NCBI GenBank assembly: GCA_019055375.1
Contig: JAHQIW010004456.1
Coordinates: 1 to 64,000 of the forward strand
From: Parelaphostrongylus tenuis
Taxonomy: Eukaryota; Nematoda; Chromadorea; Rhabditida; Metastrongylidae
Direction: 5' to 3'
DNA: 64,000 nucleotides
Shown: one piece after another, positions 53,777 to 64,000 of the stretch
How positions within the stretch are numbered: position 1 is the stretch's first letter
Layout: every line of letters starts with the position of its first letter
Position numbers and translations under genes: made by a program
Notes under the pieces: model-generated
The model's database searches: none
The model's input: only the letters and a program-made list of their open reading frames with translations
Told to the model about the DNA's origin: nothing

Positions 53777-56700
53777 CTAAAAGGAAAAAACTATTACAAT
53801 TGTGATATTGAAAATTGTTTTCAATTAGTGCTTAATCACCCCACCAATACTTAGTAAAGTTGTCACCCTTCCACATTCCTACCTTTCACGAAAGAACATC
53901 AAAGGAGACTGAATTAAGGAAGTTGATGCTGAGTGAGGTGTTTTTTTTTGAATTGCAATCAAATAAATTAATTAAATCTAATAAACTCACATTACTTTCG
54001 GCGGAGGAACCTTGATGTGCAAAGGCTCCTTTTCTACCTTTTCTGAAAAAAGTCATGCAAGAACATAAATTAAGTTAAGCTGAACAGTAAATTAGCGCTA
54101 AAATGATATTCGTAAGAATACTAATATAGTGACAATAGAACGGGTGCATAAAAAACAAGCAACTCAAGTTCAGACTGGAATTTCGAGCAACGCACCAGGT
54201 GGACTCTGAAAAGTGATATAGTACTGTATGGACCTTTCAAAGGTAAATAGTGTTAAAACTTTTGAAAAGCTAGGAAAGCTAAATATTATTAACACTTTTG
54301 AGAGACTGATTGCAATGTCAAAAGCTTAGAAAACGATCCATTTGGAACTATTAAGAGTAAACTCTCCCAATCTCACTTCGGGTTGCAATTCGACGATGTT
54401 GGTTGACCTCAAAGCGGCTTTTCTTCATAGACAACTGACAGGCGTACTTTTCAAATTTCCATAAGGACTTTTTGAGGGAATTTTTAGCTAGACAAAACTT
54501 TCCTCTGGACTTTAAGTGGTCCTTCGAAAGCTCAAATCTCAGAGAACTCAAAAAATGGTATTTTTTTTGAACAATCGAAGTTCATCTATTTGACCGCTGC
54601 TTGGGTGGTATGATGTTATAATATACCCAATAATGTGGAGTGTTGTACAGAAACATTAGCTCAGCCGGGAATCGAACCCATATCCTACTCCTTCCGAGGC
54701 GTGTGCTGAACAGTTGCATCACCGACGCTCGTTTTCCACTCCACTCTTTCTCCGCTACAACGCGTTATCTGTCAACAGCCAACCGTCAACAGTCTGTCGG
54801 GGCAGCCGCTATCGGCATTGAACCCGCCTGTGTTGACAGATATTGGGTATCAATAATCAATCGAAATTCATTGATTTGACCTCCGCTTGCAGTGGTATGA
54901 TGTTACAATATACAGCACTCCACATTATTAGCAATTTTTTCCCAAAAAAAGCCTTTCTATAGTGCTGCACCAGTCAGAATAAAGTTATGCCTTGAACGCG
55001 TCCTACATCGCGCTTCTATTTTCAGTACAGATCTCTTCCAATAGAATGATAATAGTCATTCGATAGTGTAAATTTTGGCATAATTTAACACTGTGCTCCG
55101 AACTTACCTCCCTGTAAGGAGAGCAGGCTTCCGAGAGGATTAGCTCATGGAAAGATTGAAAGACGACGGTTTTCTGCCCGAATAGCGAGACTATAAGGTC
55201 GAACCACGTGTATCGGGCTGTGCAGGAGCCCTTTACCAGACTACGTGACATGCTGGCTCAAATCAAAGTGGAAAGATCTATCAAATTTGAGCGTGGTCTT
55301 TAAAAAACACTCGAAATAAAGGTGTAACATTTTTTTAATCCTGCTTGCGGTGTGAGATTCAACAATGTCTTGCTGAAACGGCGCGCTATCAAAGAATCAG
55401 CGCCGGTGACTTTTTCTTCGACGCATCGACTTGGTCCAGATGTTCGCAGAAGAGTTCGGCATTGAAGAAGCGACCTTTCCGAAGAAGTTCGAAGCAATAT
55501 ACTTCAAAATTCCACAAAACGCAAATCATGACCTGTTTGCCAAGCGGAATTTGACGTAGGACTGATGGCAATGCTTGATGTTATGGAACCTAACGCTTGT
55601 CCGACATGGTTGACCAGTTAGACCCACTTCTCAGCCATTGTCACGATAAAAAACTTGGAACAGTGTAAACACGAAAACAAGCATAAAATTCAGATTTTCG
55701 AGTGTGTTGGAAAACTTTTTTCTCGGCCTTGTGCGTGCGATAACGCACAACGCATGTGAAACACAGTTAGTCTGTCCTGCTACAACATGTGAGAAGACCT
55801 TTCTCCAATCAAACTGGTTTTGTGAAATCTCCGACATGTACGCTATATAATGGCTAGAGAGTAGTGGCTCAGGGGAAGGGCTCTGTTTTGCGATATATAA
55901 GCACGGTAATGCCAGACATGTTTGGATTAATTTTATTACTAGTGCAAGAGCGAAGTAATAAAAACTTTTCCAAGCGAAATACATCTCCGAGTTCGTCGAG
56001 ATCTAAGCTTTTGAGTACTCACTATCAGTTTCTTGGAAAGTTTTTGTCCAACGAAAAAGGCCATTAACCCAATCTCTGCCCATTAACGCAAAAGTACCTG
56101 CTAAGCTAGTACAGCAATAGATTTGATATTGCACCACCCGTCGGGAATTCCATGAAGGGGACAAAAGAGATAAAACTTTTCTTAGGTCAATCCTTTAAAA
56201 TGTGGCCGTGCGCTTATGCAAAAATCCTCGAAAAAACGTTAACTTTGATATTCGAAATTTCTATTATTTCACTGCATATTTCGCAGTGTTATGATCTTTT
56301 ATATATTTCTAAGAGAACTGAGTGGTGAGCAAAGACACGACCTCAGGCGGGGATCGAACCCACGTTTCATCCTATCCGGGGACGCGTGCTCTACCACTAC
56401 ACCACTGAGGCACATTTGCCCGACCACTCACTCTTCAACATCTGAATGTTAGCTATCAGCCACCAACCTTTGACAGGTTTGGTCGAGTATGCGATTTCGC
56501 TTTATAAACCCAGTTGAACTGATAGCTATTCTAATTACTAATATTCGAAATTTCTACTATTTCACTGCATATTTCGCAGTGTTATGATCTTTTATATATT
56601 TTCTAAGAGAACTGAGTGGTGAGCAAAAACACGACCTTAGGCGGGAATCGAACCCACGTCTCATCCTATCCGGGGACGTGTGCTCTACCACTACACCACT

Positions 56701-57683
56701 GAGGCACATTTGCCCGACCACTCATTCTTGTTTTTGCTCACCACTCAATTAACTTTGATAGATAATTTGTGTTTTTAAACCGGAGATATCTCATAAATAA
56801 ACTCACTTTGGTTGATCGGCTTAGCTAACATATTTTCTCCATCCTTTAGGTTCAGTTTTTTGACTTCTTCCTTCTTTTCCTCCATTCGTTGTTTTTCTTG
56901 CGCCAAATGAGACTGGGCAACCGATGACGGTGCCTGTGGGCTGCCTTTCGGACTTTCTCACAGACTTCTTCCCGAAACACATTGCTTAACTTCAAATCTG
57001 AATGAATTTGATCACAAGTACTTTTGTGGAAATGGCTCAAGCAAAAAAATTGGCCAGTATAATAACTCACATCTAAGTGAAACCTCTTTCGAGACGCTTT
57101 CGGCTAGAAATGAACCACACCAGTAATCTATGCCGGTAGGAAGAAAAGAGACAGCGAAGATAAGAGATAAACAAGTTAAATCGAGTTTACTCTGTTACGA
57201 TTGCTTGATAGTAGATTAGACTGAGTGGTCGGCGATTTTCTTGAGAAAAAAACTTTGTGTCTGCTTATTTGGAAAGAGAAATGAACAAATTTTCACTTCT
57301 CTGAACCACCAATCTCAGCGCACTGGACACGGAGAAGGTTTTAAATTCTAATAGTCACATCTTCAAAGACTGTTAAAATTTTGGATGCCTTTCCTATTCA
57401 GTAAAAGTTCAATAGTAAAACAATGAGCTATTGTTTTTCATCTCCTAGAATCTCTGCTCGCTAATCAACGTTTCCAAAATTTGCTGATAGAATTTACGAC
57501 AACGTATCTCCTCTTTGATATCTGCTTTAATATAACGTACATAAGAGAACAAACTTTAGAAATTGCTTATTGCTTTGAAATTGCTGAAATTAATCATGTT
57601 CTTTGTTCTGTTCATTCGAGTATTCTGTGATCTGAAGAATGATTTGCACTCACTTTGTCAACAATGAGCTGGTTAACCTGCAT
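53605..57683 (-). CDS. Unrecognised Lys/Glu-rich small protein, four exons
   Basis: Exons in transcript order are 57683-57654 (MQVNQLIVDK), 56933-56807, 54042-53991 and 53776-53605. All junctions use GTGAGT donors and pyrimidine-rich or CACAG acceptors, and the phases agree (0, 1, 2). The product is about 127 residues: a charged, probably helical stretch LAQEKQRMEEKKEEVKKLNL, a Pro/Lys segment EPLHIKVPPPKV, and a C-terminal part with MRSPYDPEYKTLELDISEWE ending YKVGDNTQLD. No signal peptide or membrane segment is visible. I do not recognise the family. The first exon and the upper edge of the second are the least certain. Two tRNA-like repeat insertions sit in the 54043-56806 intron. Confidence 0.6.
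53991..54042 (-). CDS. Lys/Glu-rich protein, 52-nt internal exon
   Basis: Acceptor CTTTTTTCAG and donor AT^GTGAGT; the exon enters in phase 1 and leaves in phase 2. It encodes KVEKEPLHIKVPPPKV. Strong signals at both ends and phases matching both neighbours support it. Confidence 0.7.
54586..54935. mobile_element. Repeat element with tRNA-like unit and near-direct terminal repeats
   Basis: GGTGGTATGATGTTATAATA near 54605 and AGTGGTATGATGTTACAATA near 54892 flank a body with a minus-strand tRNA-like unit (54656-54728) and TCTGTCAACAGCCAACCGTC. The same tRNA-like-plus-body unit occurs at 27060-27330. Confidence 0.5.
55176..55219 (+). ncRNA. Decayed type-C hammerhead
   Basis: Stem I GCCCGA/UCGGGC is perfect. 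The core reads AUAGCGA instead of CUGACGA, and A15.1 is replaced by C. Downstream the element continues to the CAAATTTGAG...ACACTCGAAA motif near 55320. Confidence 0.5.
56239..56760. mobile_element. Tandem pair of tRNA-like repeats flanked by 12-bp direct repeats
   Basis: TTAACTTTGATA occurs at 56239-56250 and 56749-56760, as a target-site duplication would. Between them two copies of about 190 bp (56247-56436 and 56541-56731) each carry, on the minus strand, a tRNA-like unit (56340-56411 and 56634-56705). The right edge (GCTCACCACTCAATT) is the inverse of the internal GAGTGGTGAGC. Located in the intron of the Lys/Glu-rich gene. Confidence 0.65.
56340..56411 (-). repeat. tRNA-like unit, anticodon-loop GGA, not a normal tRNA
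   Basis: Minus strand: acceptor GCCTCAG/CTGAGGT (7 bp), box A TGGTGTAGTGGTAGAGCA, anticodon stem CGTCC/GGATG with loop CCGGATA, T arm GTGGGTTCGATCCCCGC. The cloverleaf is good. However, position 33 is C rather than U, and GGA (Ser) comes without the long variable arm of tRNA-Ser. It is better read as a SINE head. Confidence 0.5.
56807..56933 (-). CDS. Lys/Glu-rich protein, second exon
   Basis: Donor CAAA^GTGAGT at the low-coordinate end, phase 1. With acceptor GCCCACAG it enters in phase 0 and encodes APSSVAQSHLAQEKQRMEEK then KEEVKKLNLKDGENMLAKPI and NQ. The middle is a charged, likely coiled-coil or single-helix stretch. An acceptor a few bases upstream is possible; a TGA in this frame at about 56960 limits how far it can extend. 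Confidence 0.6.
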
Positions 57684-57904
57684 GGGTCCTTTATGAATGG
57701 TCGTGTCACACACCAACAAGAAGAGCTAGAATACGTTCCCTTTCCAACAATGTGGTTTTCTCGTGCAAGCATCGTGGTTTTCTGAACACATAGACGTTAT
57801 TCAAATTGGAAAATTCTCTTAAAGAGTTATCTTTCGTGATATCCTAACATTCAGTAGTGGTCATATTTTCTAGAATCTGTATTTACCAAATAAATCTTCT
57901 TGTT

Positions 57905-58225
57905 CCCATTAGCAGGAGCACATGTGGCGCAGTGGTTGGAGGTGCTCTGCACTGCACGCGAAGTCAATGGTTCGATCTCGCGCTCATGGCTCACCAGACT
58001 ATCCATCTCTCCAGTGTCGGTAATGTGGTACCAGACTGGTCTCAGACTTGTCTGGGAGGATAAGTGGCAGCACTGACACTATACAGCAGGAGGTAACCGC
58101 GATTCATTTTAAAGGTCAGATACCTCACCTCAAACTTTAACCACCTCAAGCGTAGCTACAAATTGGAGGCGAATGCATGACGCATCCCTCAGGTATTGAT
58201 CAACGCCAAGAATTTATCCTTCTAT
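57905..58225 (+). repeat. tRNA-derived SINE, best copy
   Basis: Box-A-like GTGGCGCAGTGGTTGGAGGT and box-B-like GGTTCGATCTC mark the polymerase III head. The body includes TGGTACCAGACTGGTCTCAG and ACTTGTCTGGGA. The tail is GCATGACGCATCCCTCAGGT then ATTGATCAACGCC. Decayed relatives are listed separately. Confidence 0.7.
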
Positions 58226-58379
58226 ACTTTTATTCCCAACACTGCGCTCGTCATTACACACTCTTCTCTAAACACGGTTCCGTCATCTCAGTAGCTGAGC
58301 GAGAAGCCAAGCTGCACGGCATGATATACATGTTATCCTGGGACAGATGAAGGAACAACCCCTTTCGTTGAAGTGAACT

Positions 58380-58724
58380 TTTCATAAGAGTGTTAGAAAT
58401 GATTCGAAATTAAATCTGTCGTTACTGCGCTTCGCGCTCCTTCTTTTTTGAAAAGACTCTTTTCAAAACTCTGTAGTATTCAAAATAAATTTATATTTTG
58501 GACCTGCTCCGTGTTTTTTACTAGTTCTTCGCTGGAAGCACGAGAAGCATATGAGTGGAGGGAAATTCTGCAATGCGAGAAGAAAGCATTCAACTTGTGA
58601 GCCATCAGCGCGATCGATTGATGGATCGCGAAACAGCTCTTGAGCCATGTTCGGCGCATATCCAACACACACACACATACACTCACATATACACATACGC
58701 ACATACACACATACACACATGCAC

Positions 58725-58758
<34 letters not shown>

Positions 58759-59900
58759 CACACATTAGCCGACATACGAAAATCAAATGCACCGCGTATG
58801 AGATATTCAATTTCATTTTCTATGTATACTGCAACGAAACGGTCTTCTAGAAAATAACGACAGCGAGTTCTTTGTGATCATAAAAGGAAAACGAAAAACC
58901 GACCTCGTTTGCTGGAGAGGAAATTTTCATAGAATTGTTAGTAACCACTCGAAAGCTCAAACTTCAGGCCACAGCCCCAGTTAGCCGGTTATCGGAAAAG
59001 CCTTCTCCTGAAATTGCTACAGGACGAGATTTCATGCGTTCCCAGACGTGCATATTTTTCGCCGGACAGAGCTCTTTGTAATCGTTCGATACCGTAATCG
59101 TTTCTGATTCCAAGCTGTGCTTATTTTTTGCAAAGGCCGCTTCTCTGCAGCGCAACAGGTGAAATAAGATTGATTGACATATGCGAAGAGGGTTATTTGG
59201 CCATCCATGGGTTGGTGGTAGACTGGACGAGGGCGGATGTGACCGTTTTCACACGACCATTCGATCGATTCACGCTTTGGCTGTGGCATATCTTCCTGCT
59301 GCACTGCACAGAAAAGTCTTTTCAGAAAATAAGCACAGCTTTGGAATAACAAACATTACACTATCGAATGATTACACTAGTCCAAAAAGGAGCGCTGTCT
59401 GTTGAGGTGCAAAGCACAAATCATACCTTCTTTTGAAGCGCTATCAAAAGAGCTTTTCTGAAAAGCATGCCTATTTTCGAGTTTATCGAAACTTGTGCTA
59501 TCGAATGAGTATAAGCACCTTGAGAAAAAAGTTCTCTCTAGCGAAATATAAGCGAGATAGAAAAAACACGCGATTTGTAAAACATAATTTGATTTTGGAT
59601 TTAACAGCGCTATACAAGTGTGTTTTGGAAAGTTGGCTATGTAGAGATTTAGTCAGAAATCGCTTTTGAATGGACTACAATCACTCCTGTGAAAAAGTCC
59701 TCTACAGCGAATGAGGTCGGTTTTTCATTTGTCCCTTATAATCGAGAAGAACTGGACATCGTTGGTACCGTCGATACTTATGCTATCGAATGGTTGCTTA
59801 TAATTTGAGAAGAAAGTTCTGTTCTGAAAGAAATGTGCTTATACGAAACACAAAGGTTTTCTTACCACTACAGCGTTTTAAGAAAGTTTTTTTGAAAAAT
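58380..59900. repeat. Cluster of a dispersed MITE-like repeat family
   Basis: The signature AATTTTCATAGAATTGTTAG, ATCATTCGAAAGC and AAAAGCCTTCT...GCGCTGTAG is repeated here on both strands. It is also seen at about 12345-12525, 14480-14760, 15060-15200, 35640-36720, 42140-42430, 49960-50230, 54300-54560, 55630-56070 and 61130-61290. The pieces include cell-entry-free, non-coding sequence with CAAAACAGAGCT and GCACAACG boxes. No coding capacity. Confidence 0.45.
58663..58757. repeat. (CACATA)n microsatellite
   Basis: ACACACACATACACTCACAT followed by CACATA hexamers. It explains the Cys/Val- and His/Thr-repeat open frames on both strands. Confidence 0.95.
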
Positions 59901-60443
59901 AAATACGTAGTGCAATACTAAGAAATCCAGCATTCGAGTGATTAATAAAAGTGCAATGGAACGCTTCTCTCCAGTGGGAGGGGTCGTTCCTTCATTTGTC
60001 TTTGAGATAACGGATAAGAGCAGGGAGGATTCAGTCAGTGATAATTTCGTCAACATGCATGCATGATGTGCAATTTATACACCCCCAAAGAGGTTAATAT
60101 GAGCCATGCATGTGATCATTTTTTTTGTGATGGTTTAGTGATGCACTAGCTACTAACTTTTGCGACTCGTCTTCGCAATCAAAAGAATATTTTAATTTGC
60201 TGTTGGAAATATAGAGAGAAATTCATCGAACTGGTCGACTGACTAGTTATTTGACGGAAAATTAAATGCCAGTAATTTTTGAAACATGTGAGCTGGCATG
60301 ATGTTGTTGGCAAAAAAATCTTATAATTTTGACTTTCTATGTATTGACTTGATTTTTACGGAAGTGTGCGAAGTGGAATACAACCATACGATTGCTAAAA
60401 AAGACGAATTAATCTTGAAATCTCATATTTGCTATCCTTGTAC

Positions 60444-60487
60444 GGCGCGATACACGTTCTCAACCTTGGCAGTTTCGTCAGTCGGGC
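60444..60487 (-). ncRNA. Decayed type-C hammerhead
   Basis: Minus strand: GCCCGA, CUGACGA, stem II AAC/GUU, then GAG in place of GAA, and AACGUGUAUCGCG. One core change and a damaged stem I. The related hairpin-arm motif AAAACACTCGAAACGAACGA lies about 210 bp away at 60690-60710. Confidence 0.45.
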
Positions 60488-61002
60488 AGAACCCTTCGTC
60501 TTTTAACCAATCCTCTCATGATGTTCCAGTCTCCACACTAAGAGTAGGCGACGACGAACGATTTAAACTATACTATCGTCAAGTGAGAATCACCAGCTCG
60601 GCAGTTATGGCACACTTTATTGCTCTCTGGCTGTTATTTTGAAATATATTATAACGCTCATTTCGAGCGTTTTCCCGAATGGTTTTGAAGAAAACACTCG
60701 AAACGAACGATATAAATGCTATCGGTCGCGATGGGGTGATCGTAGTCGCATCGAAGTGCTTTTTTAATTATTTTGTGAGGCACTGTCACCTCATGTGGAG
60801 CTAACATAAAGTCGACTACCGCAAGACGTATTGCTCTGCAAAAGTTTGATGGAAGCAATCGACTAATATTTGTTCTGTGTGGAAGGGAACCACTTGATAT
60901 TCTTCATCCGAGTAGTGCTCTTTTCATTGTATTGGGCTCGATGCAATAACGATTATTAACATCACGACTGTAACTATGTGGACCAGTGACCCATTTCAGT
61001 GA

Positions 61003-61033
61003 GGGTCTGATGAGGACGAGGGCCCTGGAGCGT
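61003..61033 (+). ncRNA. Decayed hammerhead-like motif
   Basis: GGGTCTGATGAGGACGAGG then GCCCTGGAGCGTTAGCC. The CUGAUGA core is perfect and the 3' end GCGTTAGCC matches the PLE type, but GAAA reads GGAG and stem I has a mismatch. It is probably inactive. Confidence 0.35.
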
Positions 61034-62424
61034 TAGCCAACTAAAAGTTATAACACTTTTCCATTATTCGCTATCATTTCAACCTTCTGGGGGGCAGCAA
61101 GACATCCCTATTTCTAAGGCTTAGTAATAATTTGATAGCGAAATTCTCGACAATTATAGTGCTTAAATCGATGCTGAAATGGCCTTTCCAGTAGTTGAAG
61201 CAGCAGAAGTAAAATTAATCCTTTGCGCGTTCATCGCTAGGGCAGAGCTTTTCTCTTACACTACTAATGTCAATCAAAAGCTTAAATCTCGTCGATTCTA
61301 ACACTGCACGTGATTACTGGAAAGGCTTTCTTAGTGCGCTGTTGCAGACAAAATCAGAGCACCTCTCGCCTTTGGTGCGCATAATCGTGCATTATTATTG
61401 TGCGTATTCTGGATGGTTTTTTACCCAGCGATCGCAAAGCCGCGTCTCGAGAAGGCTTGATTTGAGCTAATTATTATGAAACTTTTCCTTCATTTTGTAT
61501 AGACTTATTAATTTTGCAACATAGTTGTAGAATGAGCTTTGTTCTGTCGTTCTGTGTGCCTAGGCCTTCATTATCATTTTATATCTCAACTCGGATCGCA
61601 TCATTGAGCGGGTGAAAGCGTTCAAAAGTTAACCAATTGGAAGTTGATAATCTTCTGCTGAGATCAAGGCCTAATCCAATTTTTTCTCAGACATGTAGTA
61701 AGCATTTGACAGCTTTGAATTTCTTAGATCTTGATACTTTTATCTGTTTTTCAAAAAAAAACTTTTATAAACTCCTGTAGTAGCCAAAATAAGGTCACTT
61801 TTATACTCGACGAGACGAGCACTTTTTCCGCTTTTCCACAACTTTTCTCACCCTCTATAGAGTGTTGTGGCAGCAGTATGGATGACGTTTCACACACAAT
61901 ACGCATTTTACTTGATGATTCGGTCTCATAGCCGGTCACAATTCTGTTATGAAAAACTATTTTTTGCCTTTTAGGGACATCACTTAGCCCGCTTTCTGGA
62001 CTTTCAGTAATTCTCCTGCAGTCTAAATCTCAGCGATTTCGACACTTCACTATTTCGCAAAAATCTCTGAGTGCTGTAAAGCATAAATAACATATTCGGA
62101 GTCATCACCTTTCCTCAACGATTAAATCAATCGCTCAGCACAATTGATGATCACGAGCTCGATTCACAGGTGGCACGTGATTTTTTGTCATTAAATTTGG
62201 AGTTTTCCTTTGTTTCATAAGAAACTTTGCAGAGAATGAATGACTCTGGTACTCCAAGATTTCCCCTACACGTTCACGTGCTTCTCGTGCATAAGCTTAG
62301 ACTGCTCATATCTGTAGGCGCAGGTGCGAATCCATTTGGCAATAGATAATGAAAATGAATGACGAGAGCCTACGGGACGATTGATAAAAGTTTTTTTCTA
62401 GGAATATTGAGTGGTAAGTAAAAC

Positions 62425-62497
62425 TTCGGCCTCGGACGGGAATTGAACCTACGTTTCATTAATACTGAGGACATCTGCTACCACTACACAGAGACCA
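62425..62497 (-). repeat. Decayed tRNA-like unit
   Basis: Minus strand: GGTCTCTGTGTAGTGGTAGC and CGTAGGTTCAATTCCCGTCC. Same kind as the units at 56.3-56.7 kb, including the flanking GAGTGGTAAG. A further fragment (GGACTTGAACCCGCG) lies at about 63030. Confidence 0.4.
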
Positions 62498-62747
62498 CCG
62501 CTACTCATCATTCATTCTTCAATATCCTTCTATCGTAGCTATCAGCCACCAACCATTAACACGTTTGCTCGGGCAATATCGTTTCATAAACCCAGTTTAG
62601 CTGGCAGCCGATGCACATGCATAATTCTAAGATTTCTTATGTTTTTTCTGCTTTTTCGCAATGTTTATGGTGTTCCAAAATTTGCTAAGAGATGCATGAT
62701 AATCATTTTTTGAACCACGCATGTCAGTGGTTAATCAAAGTCAGCTG

Positions 62748-62890
62748 ACTTATAGAGACCGATACATGTATTTCGATCTTGCAATCTCGAGCACCCACAC
62801 AGGATTGGCAAAAGACAAGAAAGGGTGATTGCCTGATAAGATCGCAAAATCTAAGCACGTGTATCGGGCTCTATAAGTCAGCCATCTTTA
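62748..62890. repeat. Inverted repeat with a hammerhead relic on each arm
   Basis: The left arm starts GCTGACTTATAGAG and the right arm ends CTCTATAAGTCAGC. Minus-strand 62793-62758 reads GATTGCAAGATCGAAATAC then ATGTATCGG. Plus-strand 62829-62868 reads CCTGATAAGATCGCAAAATC then TAAGCACGTGTATCGGGC. Both carry type-C hammerhead remnants with core losses. A hairpin-arm motif follows at 62938-62985. Confidence 0.6.
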
Positions 62891-63186
62891 ATAGACCACT
62901 GACATGCGTGGCTCGAAAAATGGTCGTTAGGATTATTGAAATTTGAGCTGTGGTCTTAAGAAAACTTTCGAAAAGAAAGATATTGCTAAAAGAGTTGAGT
63001 GGTAAGCAGAAAACGGCGTCAGACGGGACTTGAACCCGCGTTCCATCCATATCTGGGACGCAAAGGTCTTCAAGAATTCCAGCATGAAGATCCCAAAATT
63101 TCCTCTGATACAGAAAAATATTTCTACATAAAAAAACGAAAATACACCGTTTACTCGCTACGCGCGTAAAGCGGTTTTATTCTCAC

Positions 63187-63468
63187 TTATACAACAACGC
63201 AGCGAAGAGGTCTTTTTCTACGCTTGACTAGAGCTTGCTTTGCATATTTCTGAATTTTAATGAGAACTTTCCTTGCGAGAATGTGCAGAAGGAAAGTTAG
63301 TGTGCCAAGATAAACTAGCAGAAGGAAAATGACTATGTAGCTCATGTAGGGTGGTCGGAGCTCCCGCAAAATTGTGTAATATACATGGAATCTGTTATAT
63401 GTTGACAGAGTTTCCACTAAGTTAATGCTGAGTTCACAGAGATAAACTGAGTAAACTAACGTTCTGAC
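63187..63468 (-). CDS. Possible terminal exon of a membrane protein
   Basis: A 94-codon open stretch follows a weak acceptor (TCATTAG) and ends at a stop at 63187. It has a hydrophobic segment SYIVIFLLLVYLGTLTFLLH followed by a basic tail (KRRKRPLRC), compatible with the last transmembrane helix and cytosolic tail of a receptor or channel. A stronger acceptor (TTTCTTTCAG, near 63525) opens another frame that stops near 63461. No family recognised. Confidence 0.25.
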   Translation of the reverse strand, partial: VRTLVYSVYLCELSINLVETLSTYNRFHVYYTILRELRPPYMSYIVIFLLLVYLGTLTFLLHILARKVLIKIQKYAKQALVKRRKRPLRCVVV

Positions 63469-64000
63469 CTAATGATCCTTCGAAAGGCCACTAGCCTACA
63501 TACTTCGATGATGATTTGCTGAAAGAAATTAGTTGTTCATAGAAAAACTTAGGAATCATTTCCAGTTCACAAAAACCTCAGAGACTCGTTCTAGCAAAAC
63601 AAGGAAAATTATCAACACAGCCTCCTGAAAAATTTGTTTTGTTTCGGATGCCGCGAATAATTATAAGTTCGGCAACAGCTTTGCTGTCGTAGCTGACAAC
63701 TTTTTAGTAAAAACTTTGAACTCAGTACCTGAGACTACACGATTTAGTGAACGATGAGTCACGGCTGACAGAAATCAGAACGAGGGCCTCGATGGTGTAG
63801 TGCAAAAGTTGTAAGGCCTTAGAAGGTGTGATCGCTAGTTATAAGCCAACTAATATTCTAGCACTCTTATGATGATTCATACCACAAGAATAGATTAGGA
63901 CGGAATTTTTGTTAAGAGCCATGAGCTATTATTTCGCGGCGATTCATGGATAATTGAAGGCATTCAAAATATACAAATCAGATGAATAAGACTACTTTTT

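Noticed and set aside
56340..56411. Functional tRNA gene
   Set aside because: The cloverleaf is good, but C33, a Ser anticodon without the long arm, tandem duplication and flanking direct repeats point to a SINE head.
58463..58857. Open frames rich in Cys/Val or His/Thr on both strands
   Set aside because: They are translations of the (CACATA)n microsatellite.
60298..60642. 114-codon frame starting MMLLAKKSYNFDFL
   Set aside because: Its second half is the reverse complement of a type-C hammerhead element.

Overview
The window is nuclear DNA of a parasitic nematode, most likely a strongylid such as a hookworm (inference). It is AT-rich, has small exons with TTTTCAG-type acceptors and GTGAGT/GTAAGT-type donors, and is packed with transposon relics of nematode type: an RTE-like non-LTR retrotransposon, Penelope-like elements (PLEs), mariners and tRNA-derived repeats. 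It contains no operons of bacterial type, rRNA genes or CRISPR arrays, and no tRNA that looks functional.

One host gene is clear. A plus-strand gene of about 18 kb (25588-43616) encodes an R3H/SUZ-domain RNA-binding protein of the R3HDM1/R3HDM2/encore family. I rebuilt it exon by exon. Splice phases agree at every junction I propose, except for one reading-frame break inside the long Gln/Pro-rich exon (41135-41802). Its introns carry mariner, PLE-type and RTE debris. A second, smaller host gene lies on the minus strand (57683 down to 53605). It has four short phase-consistent exons and encodes a Lys/Glu-rich protein of about 127 residues that I do not recognise. A possible membrane-protein exon sits near the right end (63187-63468, minus).

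Layout. 1-25.5 kb is intergenic and repeat-rich: SINEs, foldback mariners, hammerhead-bearing elements, microsatellites, and a PLE relic with inverted ends at 24.0-25.4 kb. 25.6-43.6 kb is the R3H gene. 43.6-46.3 kb is its 3' flank, with a second PLE relic. 46.4-49.8 kb is a nearly complete RTE-like retrotransposon on the minus strand, broken by frameshifts. 49.9-52.5 kb is repeats including a foldback mariner. 52.4-57.7 kb is the minus-strand gene, interrupted by two tRNA-like repeat insertions. 57.7-64 kb is SINE, microsatellite and hammerhead-element relics.

The most interesting system is a set of hammerhead-ribozyme motifs, about fifteen at differing states of decay, in three sequence families. 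One type lies just downstream of PLE GIY-YIG endonuclease relics. A second sits in foldback elements that share a terminal motif with the PLE. A third (best copy 10979-11019, with no core mismatch) belongs to a small element with a 51-bp perfect hairpin, whose copies look circularly permuted. That suggests short tandem units delimited by hammerheads, as in retrozymes.
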